This document shows, piece by piece, positions 1 through 5,585 of a stretch of 8,357 nucleotides of DNA (the stretch's first letter is position 1; each line of letters begins with the position of its first letter). The translations under genes and the position numbers were made by a program. Origin of the DNA: Pseudomonadota bacterium (GTDB lineage Bacteria; Desulfobacterota; Desulfovibrionia; Desulfovibrionales; Desulfovibrionaceae); assembly GCA_023453335.1 (NCBI GenBank), contig JAEXTU010000306.1:1-8357 (forward strand), written 5' to 3'. Below the pieces are notes generated by a model. The model was not told where the DNA came from. It ran no database searches and saw nothing but the letters and a program-made list of their open reading frames with translations.

Positions 1-2
1 CC

Positions 3-734
3 GGGGCCTGCCTGGGCCTGGACATCGTGGGCCAGAGCGACGCCATCAAGCCGCGGGTGGGCTACATGGCCCAGCGCTTCTCCCTGTACGAGGACCTCTC
101 GGTCACCGAGAACCTCGGCTTCATCGCCCGCATCTACGGTGTGGCGGACCGCGGCCGGGCCGTGGCCGAGGTCATGGAGCGCATGGGGCTCGCGCGCTAC
201 CGCAACCACCTGGCCGGGGCGCTCTCCGGCGGGTGGAAGCAGCGTCTGGCCCTGGCCTGCTGCCTGGTGCACCGGCCCCAGCTCCTGCTCCTGGACGAGC
301 CCACCGCAGGCGTGGACCCCAAGGCCCGCCGCGACTTCTGGGAGGAGGTGCACCGCCTGACCGGCGAGGGCATCACCGCCCTCATCAGCACCCACTACAT
401 GGACGAGGCCGAGCGCTGCCACCGCCTGGCCTACATTGCCTACGGCAACCTCCTGGCCGCGGGCACCCCGGAGGAACTGGTGGCCGAGCGCAAGCTCACC
501 TCCTTTGCAGTGCGAGACGGCGCGGGCGCGCGCCGGGCCGCGGACCTGGCCGCCCTGCCCGGGGTGCAGCAGGTGGGGCCCTTCGGCAACGGGCTGGGGG
601 TGAGCGGCCAGGACGCCGCGGCCATGCGGGCCAGCCTGGAGCCCCTGCGGGCGCGCGGGATCGAGGTGCAGGAGGTCCCGGCCAGCCTGGAGGAGGTCTT
701 CATCAGCCTCATGGCCGGCGCGGAGGTGAACTGA
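3..734 (+). CDS. ABC-2 type exporter ATP-binding protein, 5'-truncated (YbhF/CcmA-like)
   Basis: This is the nucleotide-binding subunit of an ABC exporter; it would hydrolyse ATP on the cytoplasmic face to drive the permease encoded next to it. The reading frame is open to the left edge from base 3, so the true start and the Walker A loop lie outside the window. The GTG at 27 is an internal valine, not the start. Visible motifs in order are the Q-loop (Gln codon at 72-74, in MAQRFSLYEDL), the signature LSGGW (222-236), Walker B ending in Asp-Glu (294-299, LLLLDEPTAGVDP) and the switch histidine (393-395, STHYMDEA). The IKPRVGYMAQRFSLY stretch and the closing LEEVFISLM resemble ATPases paired with YbhS/YbhR-type permeases. 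The stop lies one base before the permease ATG, so the two are surely co-transcribed. The substrate cannot be told from sequence; drugs, lipids or a polysaccharide are all possible. Confidence 0.93.
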   Translation, partial: GACLGLDIVGQSDAIKPRVGYMAQRFSLYEDLSVTENLGFIARIYGVADRGRAVAEVMERMGLARYRNHLAGALSGGWKQRLALACCLVHRPQLLLLDEPTAGVDPKARRDFWEEVHRLTGEGITALISTHYMDEAERCHRLAYIAYGNLLAAGTPEELVAERKLTSFAVRDGAGARRAADLAALPGVQQVGPFGNGLGVSGQDAAAMRASLEPLRARGIEVQEVPASLEEVFISLMAGAEVN

Positions 735-735
735 C

Positions 736-1872
736 ATGGCCGGGTTCTTCTCCCTGGCCCGCTTCGGGGCCATGGTGGCCAAGGAGTTCGTGCAGATGCG
801 GCGCGACCGGGTGACCTTCGCCATGATGGTGGGCATCCCGCTCCTGCAGCTCATCCTGTTCGGCTTCGCCATCAATTCCGACCCCCGCCACCTGCCCACC
901 GCCATCCGCGACGCGGACCGCTCCAACTTCTCCCGGGCGGTGGGGGCGGCCATGCGCAACAGCCGCTACTTCAACGTGGTGCAGGAGTGCGAGAGCGAGG
1001 CCTCGGCCGACGAGCTTCTGCGGCTCGGCCAGGCCCAGTTCGTGCTCACCGTGCCCGCGGGCTTCGGCCGGGACCTGGCCAAGGGCGGCCGGCCGGTGCT
1101 GCTCCTGGAGGCCGACGCCACCGACCCCTCGGCCACCTCCGGCGCGGTGGGGGCCTTCAAGGCCCTGGTGGACGCGGCCCTGGCCCGGGAGCTGCGCGGC
1201 CCCCTGGCCGGGCTGGCCGCCACCCCCGGGCCGGTGGAGGTGCGGGTGCACCCCCGCTACAACCCCGAGGCCGAAACCCGCTACAACATCGTGCCCGGGC
1301 TCATGGGCGTGGTGCTCACCATGACCCTGGTGGTCATCACCGCCCTGGCCATCACCCGGGAGCGGGAGCGGGGCACCATGGAGAACCTGCTGGCCACCCC
1401 GGTGCGGCCCACCGAGGTCCTGCTGGGCAAGATCGTGCCCTACCTGCTGGTGGGCTACATGCAGATGGGGCTCATCGTGGCGGCGGCCCGGTTCCTGTTC
1501 CAGGTGCCCATGCAGGGGAGCCTGGTCCTCCTCTTCCTGCTCTCCTTCCCCTTCATCGCCGCCAACCTGGGCATGGGCGTGACCTTCTCCACCCTGGCCA
1601 GGAACCAGTTGCAGGCGGTGCAGATGGCCTTCTTCTACTTTTTGCCCAACATCCTGCTCTCGGGGTTCATGTTCCCCTTCCGAGGCATGCCGGGCTGGGC
1701 CCAAAAGGTGGGATCGGTGCTGCCGCTCACCCACTACCTGCGGCTGGTGCGGGGCGTCCTGCTCAAGGGCAACGGCCTGGCCGACGCGGCCACCCACATC
1801 TGGCCGCTGCTCATCTTCCTGGCGGTGGTGCTCTTCGTCGGGGTGAAGCGGTACCAGCGGACGCTGGATTAA
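736..1872 (+). CDS. ABC-2 type exporter permease (YbhS/YbhR-like)
   Basis: This 378-residue inner-membrane permease is the partner of the preceding ATPase. Its length matches YbhR/YbhS-type proteins. The topology is the usual one for the family: one helix near residues 27-47, a large extracytoplasmic domain of about 135 residues (48-182), then five hydrophobic segments near 183-206, 230-252, 262-285, 292-315 and 353-370. The cytoplasmic RERERGTMENLLATPV stretch (208-223), typical of ABC-2 permeases, follows the second helix. The ATG lies one base after the ATPase stop, and a GGAGGTG at 722-728 inside the end of the ATPase gene can serve as ribosome binding site. No membrane-fusion (HlyD-like) gene is visible; one may lie upstream of the window, as in ybh-type operons. 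The gene ends exactly where the DNA turns AT-rich, and its last bases are partly repeated downstream. Confidence 0.93.
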   Translation: MAGFFSLARFGAMVAKEFVQMRRDRVTFAMMVGIPLLQLILFGFAINSDPRHLPTAIRDADRSNFSRAVGAAMRNSRYFNVVQECESEASADELLRLGQAQFVLTVPAGFGRDLAKGGRPVLLLEADATDPSATSGAVGAFKALVDAALARELRGPLAGLAATPGPVEVRVHPRYNPEAETRYNIVPGLMGVVLTMTLVVITALAITRERERGTMENLLATPVRPTEVLLGKIVPYLLVGYMQMGLIVAAARFLFQVPMQGSLVLLFLLSFPFIAANLGMGVTFSTLARNQLQAVQMAFFYFLPNILLSGFMFPFRGMPGWAQKVGSVLPLTHYLRLVRGVLLKGNGLADAATHIWPLLIFLAVVLFVGVKRYQRTLD

Positions 1873-1970
1873 TGTGTTACTTCGATTTATTATTTAAGAT
1901 GTTTTCATGCGTTGTGTTATTGCTATTATTGTTAGCCTCACCTGACGCTCCAATATTAATGTGTTTACTT
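1860..1970 (+). repeat. imperfect direct repeat at the permease 3' end
   Basis: The last bases of the permease gene recur about 85 bases downstream. Copy one is GACGCT (1860-1865), three bases, then TTAATGTGTTACTT (1869-1882). Copy two is GACGCT (1944-1949), six bases, then TTAATGTGTTTACTT (1956-1970). The second block differs by a single inserted T. The repeat lies at the junction between the GC-rich exporter operon and the AT-rich block. It could be the scar of a duplication or insertion, or chance similarity in AT-rich DNA. Confidence 0.45.
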
Positions 1971-1985
1971 GACAAGGTAGTGTGA
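1872..1985 (+). CDS. possible 37-residue hydrophobic small ORF, doubtful
   Basis: An ATG overlaps the permease stop by one base (TAATG), an arrangement often used for translational coupling. It opens a 37-codon frame ending at TGA 1983-1985. The product begins MCYFDLLFKMFSC, followed by a run of leucines that could span or insert in a membrane, then a short tail. There is no clear Shine-Dalgarno sequence, and the composition is that of the AT-rich block, not of the operon. Part of the frame consists of the imperfect repeat, so LMC..D appears twice. It could be a remnant or pure chance; I list it because it fills most of this gap. Confidence 0.15.
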   Translation: MCYFDLLFKMFSCVVLLLLLLASPDAPILMCLLDKVV

Positions 1986-1994
1986 TTTGTAAAG

Positions 1995-2873
1995 TCATTC
2001 TGGTTCTAGGAATTTTGATTTATACAGTATTGTGCCATTAACATTGGTGCCTTTAATTATTTTAAACGCTACAGCGCCATCATTGTAACTAGTCGCCAAT
2101 AATAAATCATTCTCACCATCTCCGTCAAAGTCGTGCACATTTAAAATATGATATGAAGTTTCGCAGCTTAAGTCATGATTAAGAGATGCACTTTTATCAT
2201 TAATATTGTATTGAATCAATATATGGCACCAGAATTCATCGCCAAGGTTACATTGATCAGGCAATGTATTATTTATTTCAATATTTGCATAATATTGGCA
2301 TTTATTATTGTCGTCAACGTAATATCCTTGTGAATTGTATGTAAATGAGCTTGTGCTTGGTTGTTCGTTGAAACATTTTTTGTAATTACTTGAAGCGTTA
2401 TGCGCATGTTTTTTATATGCATTTTCTAATTCTTTTTGTATAATAATTCTATCTTGATCATCAAGTGCGCAGTTATTGTGCATTAAATTTCCGCTGCACG
2501 GAGCAAGCGATACAAAGTATGTATTTAATTTGTTTGGTTTTGTTAAAAAGTCAATTTCGAAATCACGTATATAGCTATTATATATTATTTTATTGACCTT
2601 GCTTACAGTATTATCTGAATTATATACACAATATGTATTATTTAAATATTCATCAACAAACAAATTTGATCCTTGCTTTTGAATTATATCTTGCGCATCA
2701 TAAATATTATTGTCTTTGTAGACGGCCAAAAAATACGCAAACCATTTTTTTGAATTTAAATCATAATAACATAGGCCATAGGCGACGGGGCTACTGGGAT
2801 AAGCACTGTGCGGATAGAAAAAAATAAGCAGTAGCAAAAAGATGTAAGGATGTTTCAACTTGATTAAAGTCAT
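1995..2873 (-). CDS. secreted Cys-rich hypothetical protein with an Asp-rich Ca-loop motif
   Basis: I do not recognise this 292-residue protein. Residues 1 to about 26 form a Sec-type signal peptide: two lysines, a strongly hydrophobic core (YIFLLLLIFFY), then HSAYPSS with a likely cleavage site. The mature part is rich in Asn, Tyr and Asp, has nine cysteines (35, 82, 126, 135, 167, 192, 208, 216, 237) and no further transmembrane segment, so a disulfide-bonded periplasmic or exported protein is likely. Near the C terminus, HDFDGDGENDLLL (247-259) fits the D-x-D-x-D-G-x-x-D calcium-loop pattern seen in FG-GAP/VCBS-like repeats. Base composition is extreme: two sampled 60-base rows (2281 and 2401) hold 16 and 14 G+C, against 42 in a tmcC row (7201). 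That points to recent transfer. The ATG at 2873 has only a weak AGAAG upstream, but the signal peptide supports this start. The gene converges on the exporter operon and follows the HD-GYP gene in the same direction. Confidence 0.75.
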   Translation of the reverse strand: MTLIKLKHPYIFLLLLIFFYPHSAYPSSPVAYGLCYYDLNSKKWFAYFLAVYKDNNIYDAQDIIQKQGSNLFVDEYLNNTYCVYNSDNTVSKVNKIIYNSYIRDFEIDFLTKPNKLNTYFVSLAPCSGNLMHNNCALDDQDRIIIQKELENAYKKHAHNASSNYKKCFNEQPSTSSFTYNSQGYYVDDNNKCQYYANIEINNTLPDQCNLGDEFWCHILIQYNINDKSASLNHDLSCETSYHILNVHDFDGDGENDLLLATSYNDGAVAFKIIKGTNVNGTILYKSKFLEPE

Positions 2874-3000
2874 CTTGCTTCTATCATATGCTGTTTTTTT
2901 AGAATAAATACCAATGAATTAATTTCTGTATTCTTAAAAAATTGTTGCTGGCGTTACTATCATGACCATGCCGATAGTCAGGTCGTTTATCCTTTTAGAT
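2874..3000. other. AT-rich intergenic stretch with a small inverted repeat
   Basis: These 127 bases separate the HD-GYP gene's stop from the secreted-protein gene, both on the minus strand. They contain ACTATC (2956-2961) and its exact complement GATAGT (2973-2978) around an 11-base loop. No T-run follows on the minus strand, so this is not a convincing terminator. A promoter for the secreted-protein gene would have to lie here; the AT-rich bases 2881-2940 offer several weak -10-like words but none with a well spaced -35 box. I see no gene. Confidence 0.4.
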
Positions 3001-4704
3001 CTACTGTACAAACTCACACGCCGGCAGGCCGGTGTCCAGGTCCACGGTCTTCTCAATGGCCGCGAGGTGGCGCACGAAGACATCCACCAGGGCCTGGTCC
3101 AGCTTGCCGAGCAGGGCCTCCTCCTGGAGGATCTTGAGGGCCAGGTCCTGGGGCAGGGCCTTTTTGTAGTGGCGGTCCCGGCGCAGGGAGTCGAACACGT
3201 CCACGATGGCCAGGATGCGGCTCTGGGGCAGGATGGCCTCGCTGGAGAGGCCCTGCGGGTAGCCCGTGCCGTCCAGCCGCTCGTGGTGCTGCAGGATCAT
3301 GGCCAGCAGGTTGGGGAAGAATCCGGTAAAGGGGATGTTCTTGAGGATGCGGTGGCTCTCCACCGGGTGGCGCTTGATCTCCTCCCACTCCTCGGCGGTG
3401 AGGTTGCCGCGGGGGGTGAGCAGCTTGTGCCGCTCCTCGGCCTCGATGAGGGCCAGGGAGCGCCCCGCCACCTGGACCCGCAGCCGGGCGCAGGCGTTCA
3501 CGATGTCCACGTCGCTCTCGGACAGGTCGTAGGCGCGGTTGATGCGCTCCAGCGAGGCGTAGAGGGCCTGCCATTCCCGGCCCTCGATCTGGCCCCACAG
3601 GGCCAGGCGCAGGCCGATGAGCTCCAGGTGGGAGGCGGGCAGGCGGGTGGCCTTGGTGAGCACCTCCTCCCGGACCCCGATCTTGCCCACGTCGTGCAAC
3701 AGCCCGGCGTAGTAGATCTCCTGCATGTCGGACTCGGTGAAATGGGCCTCGGGCTCCAGCTCCAGGGCCGCGAAGTGCATGAGGCCCTGGGCGTAGCGGG
3801 CCACCCGGTGGGAATGGCCCGCGGTGCAGTGGTCCCGGGAGTCGATGGCGGTGGCCATGGTCTGCATGAGGGAGGTGAGCACCTCCTGCACCCGGCCGAA
3901 GAGGATGGCGTTGGACATGGCGATGCCCGCCACCGAGGTCAGGGTGCGCACCCTTTTCAGGTGCACCGACTGGAAGGGTTTCGCCCCCCGGGTCTCGGCC
4001 AGGGCCAGGGCGCCCAGGACGTGGCCCGAGGACTCCAGGGGCAGGAGCAGGAGCGCGGTGAGCTCCGGCACCTCGCCGGCCCAGCGGGGGTCGGCCCCCA
4101 GGTCGTTGACGATCTCGCCCTTGCCCCCGGCCAGCACGTCGGTGAACAGCGCGGACTGGGAGAGCCGGGACAGCCGGGCCCGGGGCAGGGTGCCGTAGCT
4201 GTCGAAGAGCTCGAAGCGGTCGCTTTCCGGGTTCTTGAGATAGACCATGCCGCACTCGGCTGGGGCGAAGCCCTCCTGGCACTCGGCCAGGAGCGAGGCC
4301 GCCACCTCGGGCAGGCGCATGGAGAGGTTCAGGTTGAGCACCGCCCGGTTGGTCAGGGCGGATTCCCGGTAGAGCTCCAGGGTCTCCTCGCCCAGGGCGC
4401 GGCGGGTGGCCTCGCGGGCCATGGCCTCGGCCAGGGAGCGGGACAGGCACCGGCCCAGGGCCGGGTCGCCCCCGGCCAGGAGCAGGCCCAGGACCAGGCC
4501 GTTGAGCTCCAGGGCAAAGGCGCTCGCGCCCGGGGTGTAGGGGTCGAGCCCCTCAGGTACGGGGCCGTGGCTGGCCAGCAGCGCGCCGGCGGTGTCCTGG
4601 ATGGTGAGAAAGAATCCCGCCGGGGCCTGGTCCAAGGCCTCCTGGAGAAAGACCCGCAGGAACGCGGGCTTGAGCAGCTTGCCGAGGGCGTACGCGGAGG
4701 ACAC
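3001..4704 (-). CDS. GAF/HD-GYP protein, predicted cyclic-di-GMP phosphodiesterase
   Basis: This cytoplasmic signalling protein of 567 residues is predicted to hydrolyse cyclic-di-GMP. The GTG at 4704 is chosen because GGGGAGG (minus strand, 4716-4710) sits five bases before it, right after the response-regulator stop; the longer frame from 4770 would overlap that gene by 47 bases and add a Trp-rich, unlikely N terminus. Residues 1-110 are an unassigned sensory-type region, about 130-268 look like a GAF domain, and the rest is HD-GYP. Metal-site residues are present: GHSHRVA (His297, His299), HDVGKIGV (His337-Asp338), HP (His446), HH (473-474), the DGTGYP signature (478-483) and DVFDSL (Asp502, Asp505). 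About 80 extra residues (roughly 350-434) separate HDVGKIGV from the HP motif. It lies 19 bases after the response regulator in one operon, so it may be that protein's output or signalling partner. Confidence 0.9.
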   Translation of the reverse strand: MSSAYALGKLLKPAFLRVFLQEALDQAPAGFFLTIQDTAGALLASHGPVPEGLDPYTPGASAFALELNGLVLGLLLAGGDPALGRCLSRSLAEAMAREATRRALGEETLELYRESALTNRAVLNLNLSMRLPEVAASLLAECQEGFAPAECGMVYLKNPESDRFELFDSYGTLPRARLSRLSQSALFTDVLAGGKGEIVNDLGADPRWAGEVPELTALLLLPLESSGHVLGALALAETRGAKPFQSVHLKRVRTLTSVAGIAMSNAILFGRVQEVLTSLMQTMATAIDSRDHCTAGHSHRVARYAQGLMHFAALELEPEAHFTESDMQEIYYAGLLHDVGKIGVREEVLTKATRLPASHLELIGLRLALWGQIEGREWQALYASLERINRAYDLSESDVDIVNACARLRVQVAGRSLALIEAEERHKLLTPRGNLTAEEWEEIKRHPVESHRILKNIPFTGFFPNLLAMILQHHERLDGTGYPQGLSSEAILPQSRILAIVDVFDSLRRDRHYKKALPQDLALKILQEEALLGKLDQALVDVFVRHLAAIEKTVDLDTGLPACEFVQ

Positions 4705-4709
4705 GGAAG

Positions 4710-4716
4710 CCTCCCC
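4710..4716 (-). promoter_or_regulatory. Shine-Dalgarno that sets the HD-GYP gene's GTG start
   Basis: On the minus strand the sequence GGGGAGG is followed by five bases (CTTCC) and a GTG. It sits between the response-regulator stop (4724-4726) and this GTG. It decides for a start at 4704 and removes the overlap that a longer frame would require. Confidence 0.75.
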
Positions 4717-4723
4717 GGAGGGA

Positions 4724-5110
4724 TCAGTCCACCACGCGGAGCAGTTCCCGGGCCAGTTCCACCAGCTCATCGGGGTCGAAGGGCTTGGTCATGTAGTCGT
4801 AGGCCCCCAGCTCCAGGCCCTTCTTGCGGTCCACTTCCTGGCCCTTGGCCGTGAGCAGCACGATCATGGTGTCCTTGAGCTCAGGGTCCTTCTTCACCGT
4901 GCGGCAGACCTCGTAGCCGTTGACCTTGGGCATCATGATGTCCAGAAACACCACCTGGGGCCGGTGCTGGCGGATCATCTCCAGGCCTTCTTCGCCGTCG
5001 CCCGCGGAGAGCACCTCCACGTTGTGCTCGTCTTCCAGTTCTTCCAGCGCCTGTTCCAGCAGCGTGCGGATGTGGACCTCATCCTCCACGATCAGGATCT
5101 TCTGGCTCAT
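4724..5110 (-). CDS. single-domain CheY-like response regulator
   Basis: This 128-residue protein is a receiver domain with no output domain. All key residues are visible: the acidic pair Glu9-Asp10, the phosphorylation site Asp57 (VVFLDIMMPKVNG), Thr87 (VLLTAKG) and Lys109 (YMTKPF). It should be phosphorylated by a histidine kinase not in this window and act by protein contact, as CheY, DivK or Spo0F do. GGGGGG (minus strand, 5122-5117) lies seven bases before the ATG and serves as ribosome binding site. It is the first gene of a two-gene operon with the HD-GYP phosphodiesterase, with 19 bases between them, so control of cyclic-di-GMP breakdown by phospho-relay is a natural inference. It is transcribed away from the tmc genes. 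Confidence 0.95.
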   Translation of the reverse strand: MSQKILIVEDEVHIRTLLEQALEELEDEHNVEVLSAGDGEEGLEMIRQHRPQVVFLDIMMPKVNGYEVCRTVKKDPELKDTMIVLLTAKGQEVDRKKGLELGAYDYMTKPFDPDELVELARELLRVVD

Positions 5111-5179
5111 CTATGTCCCCCCGGTTGCTACGGCGTGTGTGCGGCGTCGCGGCGCGAAGTCCGGCGGCGCCAGAGAAGG

Positions 5180-5208
5180 GTTATATCCGCTTCATGCCGC
5201 GCAGGCAA
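5180..5208 (-). promoter_or_regulatory. sigma-70-type promoter for the response regulator/HD-GYP operon
   Basis: On the minus strand, TTGCCT (5208-5203) is followed by exactly 17 bases and then TATAAC (5185-5180). This matches the -35 consensus at four of six positions and the -10 consensus at five of six, with the optimal spacer. Transcription would begin near 5173 and leave a leader of roughly 60 bases before the ATG at 5110. No operator is evident over it. Confidence 0.55.
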
Positions 5209-5362
5209 TCTCCTTGTCCCAAACCCGGCGGGAGCGTCCCGGATTGCGGCCCGGCGGGCCCCAAACACCCGGTGATGATCCGCAGGGGGGGCGGGAAAAG
5301 CGGATTCTCTGCTGTGGCGGTATCCCGTCTCTATGTTACGGATATAAGAGGGGGGTGTGGAA

Positions 5363-5391
5363 CCCGCAGAATTCGCGGGGAATTATTCCCC
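5363..5391 (+). promoter_or_regulatory. two overlapping, mutually exclusive palindromes
   Basis: CCCGC (5363-5367) can pair with GCGGG (5375-5379) around a 7-base loop. The GGGG at 5377-5380 is also the left arm of GGGGAAT-T-ATTCCCC (5377-5391), a perfect 15-base palindrome. The two stems share bases and cannot form together. This could be a pair of operators or a folding switch if the region is transcribed. The function is not known; only the symmetry is certain. Confidence 0.4.
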
Positions 5392-5433
5392 CGTCAAAAG
5401 GTAGGAAAAAATCCGGAGCGTTAATGTATGAAT

Positions 5434-5462
5434 TTGCACTGTGCATTGATTTGCGTTAGAGA
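5434..5462 (+). promoter_or_regulatory. candidate sigma-70-type promoter for the tmc operon
   Basis: TTGCAC (5434-5439) is followed by 17 bases and TAGAGA (5457-5462). The -35 box is good, but the -10 box matches the consensus at only three of six positions, so the call is moderate at best; a weak -10 would suit an activated promoter. Transcription would start near 5469 and leave a leader of about 115 bases. Inverted repeats overlap both boxes, as expected for a regulated promoter. Confidence 0.35.
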
Positions 5463-5480
5463 AGCATTCTAGACGCAAAT
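5435..5480 (+). promoter_or_regulatory. palindromic operator-like sites over the tmc promoter
   Basis: TGCAC-T-GTGCA (5435-5445) is a perfect 11-base palindrome overlapping the candidate -35 box. Directly after it, ATTTGCGT (5449-5456) and ACGCAAAT (5473-5480) form a perfect 8-base inverted repeat around 16 bases, with partly symmetric inner bases (TAGA/TCTA). Together they cover the -35 box, the spacer, the -10 box and the likely start point. They do not match the Rex or CRP/FNR patterns I know (TTGTGA-N6-TCACAA type), so the regulator is unidentified. Confidence 0.45.
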
Positions 5481-5486
5481 GGTATT

Positions 5487-5508
5487 CAATTTTAAAACAT
5501 TGAAATTG
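5487..5508 (+). promoter_or_regulatory. AT-rich inverted repeat CAATTT/AAATTG
   Basis: CAATTT (5487-5492) and AAATTG (5503-5508) are exact complements around ten bases, downstream of the candidate tmc start point. It is short and AT-rich, so chance is a real possibility, but it continues the series of symmetric elements in this region. Confidence 0.25.
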
Positions 5509-5536
5509 CATCCGGCGGGGGTTTTTGGTATCCCGT

Positions 5537-5550
5537 CCGCATTCATGCGG
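5537..5550 (+). promoter_or_regulatory. small hairpin in the tmcD leader
   Basis: CCGCA and TGCGG are exact complements around a four-base loop (TTCA), ending 24 bases before the GGAGG ribosome binding site of tmcD. In RNA this would be a compact five-pair stem. It may protect or position the leader; there is no T-run, so it is not a terminator. Confidence 0.35.
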
Positions 5551-5574
5551 AAACACTTGCCCCAGAGCGGCAAA

Positions 5575-5579
5575 GGAGG
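5575..5579 (+). promoter_or_regulatory. Shine-Dalgarno for the tmcD GTG start
   Basis: GGAGG within AAAGGAGGG lies six bases before the GTG at 5586. The strength and spacing of this site justify a GTG start, and no competing ATG with a better site is seen nearby. Confidence 0.8.
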
Positions 5580-5585
5580 GAACAC

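Larger units (their letters stand above)
5319..5537. repeat. 11-base direct repeat GGTATCCCGTC
   Basis: GGTATCCCGTC occurs at 5319-5329 and again at 5527-5537, in the same orientation, 208 bases apart, both in the divergent intergenic region. The second copy lies in the presumed tmc leader, 48 bases before the tmcD start. It may be a pair of regulator half-sites or a small duplication. Confidence 0.5.
5111..5585. other. divergent intergenic region between the signalling and tmc operons
   Basis: This 475-base stretch holds the promoters for both directions. The left 190 bases are GC-rich and carry the minus-strand promoter; bases from about 5400 to 5510 are AT-rich and probably hold the tmc promoter. 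It contains several palindromes (5363-5391, 5435-5445, 5449-5480, 5487-5508, 5537-5550) and an exact 11-base direct repeat (5319-5329 and 5527-5537). I looked for the sigma-54 pattern (GG, ten bases, GC in a TGGCAC/TTGC context) on both strands and found no good match. Short open frames here show no plausible start signal or protein character. Confidence 0.7.

Noticed and set aside
27..29. GTG as the start codon of the ABC ATPase
   Set aside because: The frame is open upstream to the window edge and reads GLDIVGQSD, as in the middle of such ATPases; Walker A must lie further upstream.
222..236. LSGGW in place of LSGGQ as an unusual ABC signature
   Set aside because: LSGGWKQRL is common in ATPases paired with ABC-2 permeases of the YbhF type, so it is not a defect.
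709..1797. A 362-codon open frame on the minus strand opposite the permease
   Set aside because: The translation is His/Gly/Gln-rich low-complexity sequence typical of an antisense shadow; the plus strand encodes a normal ABC-2 permease with membrane helices and the RERERGT motif.
1873..1994. Bidirectional terminator between the convergent exporter and secreted-protein genes
   Set aside because: Only a tiny CTTG-a-CAAG symmetry (1968-1976) is present, with no GC-rich stem and T-run on either strand.
4705..4770. N-terminal extension of the HD-GYP protein from an ATG at 4770
   Set aside because: It would overlap the response regulator by 47 bases and lacks a good ribosome binding site, whereas GGGGAGG five bases before the GTG at 4704 is strong.
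2962..4854. A 630-codon open frame on the plus strand opposite the HD-GYP and response-regulator genes
   Set aside because: It is the mirror of a high-GC coding region: its translation is a Gly/Gln/His/Leu-rich string with no domain, while the minus strand has clear GAF, HD-GYP and receiver motifs.
5113..5424. A 103-codon plus-strand frame in the divergent intergenic region
   Set aside because: It is Arg/Pro/Gly-rich, has no ribosome binding site, and overlaps the minus-strand promoter and leader of the response regulator.
5205..5560. Sigma-54 promoter for either divergent operon
   Set aside because: TGGGACAAGGAGATTGC on the minus strand and TGCGGAAACACTTGC on the plus strand resemble the consensus, but the GG-to-GC spacing is 12 and 8 bases instead of 10.
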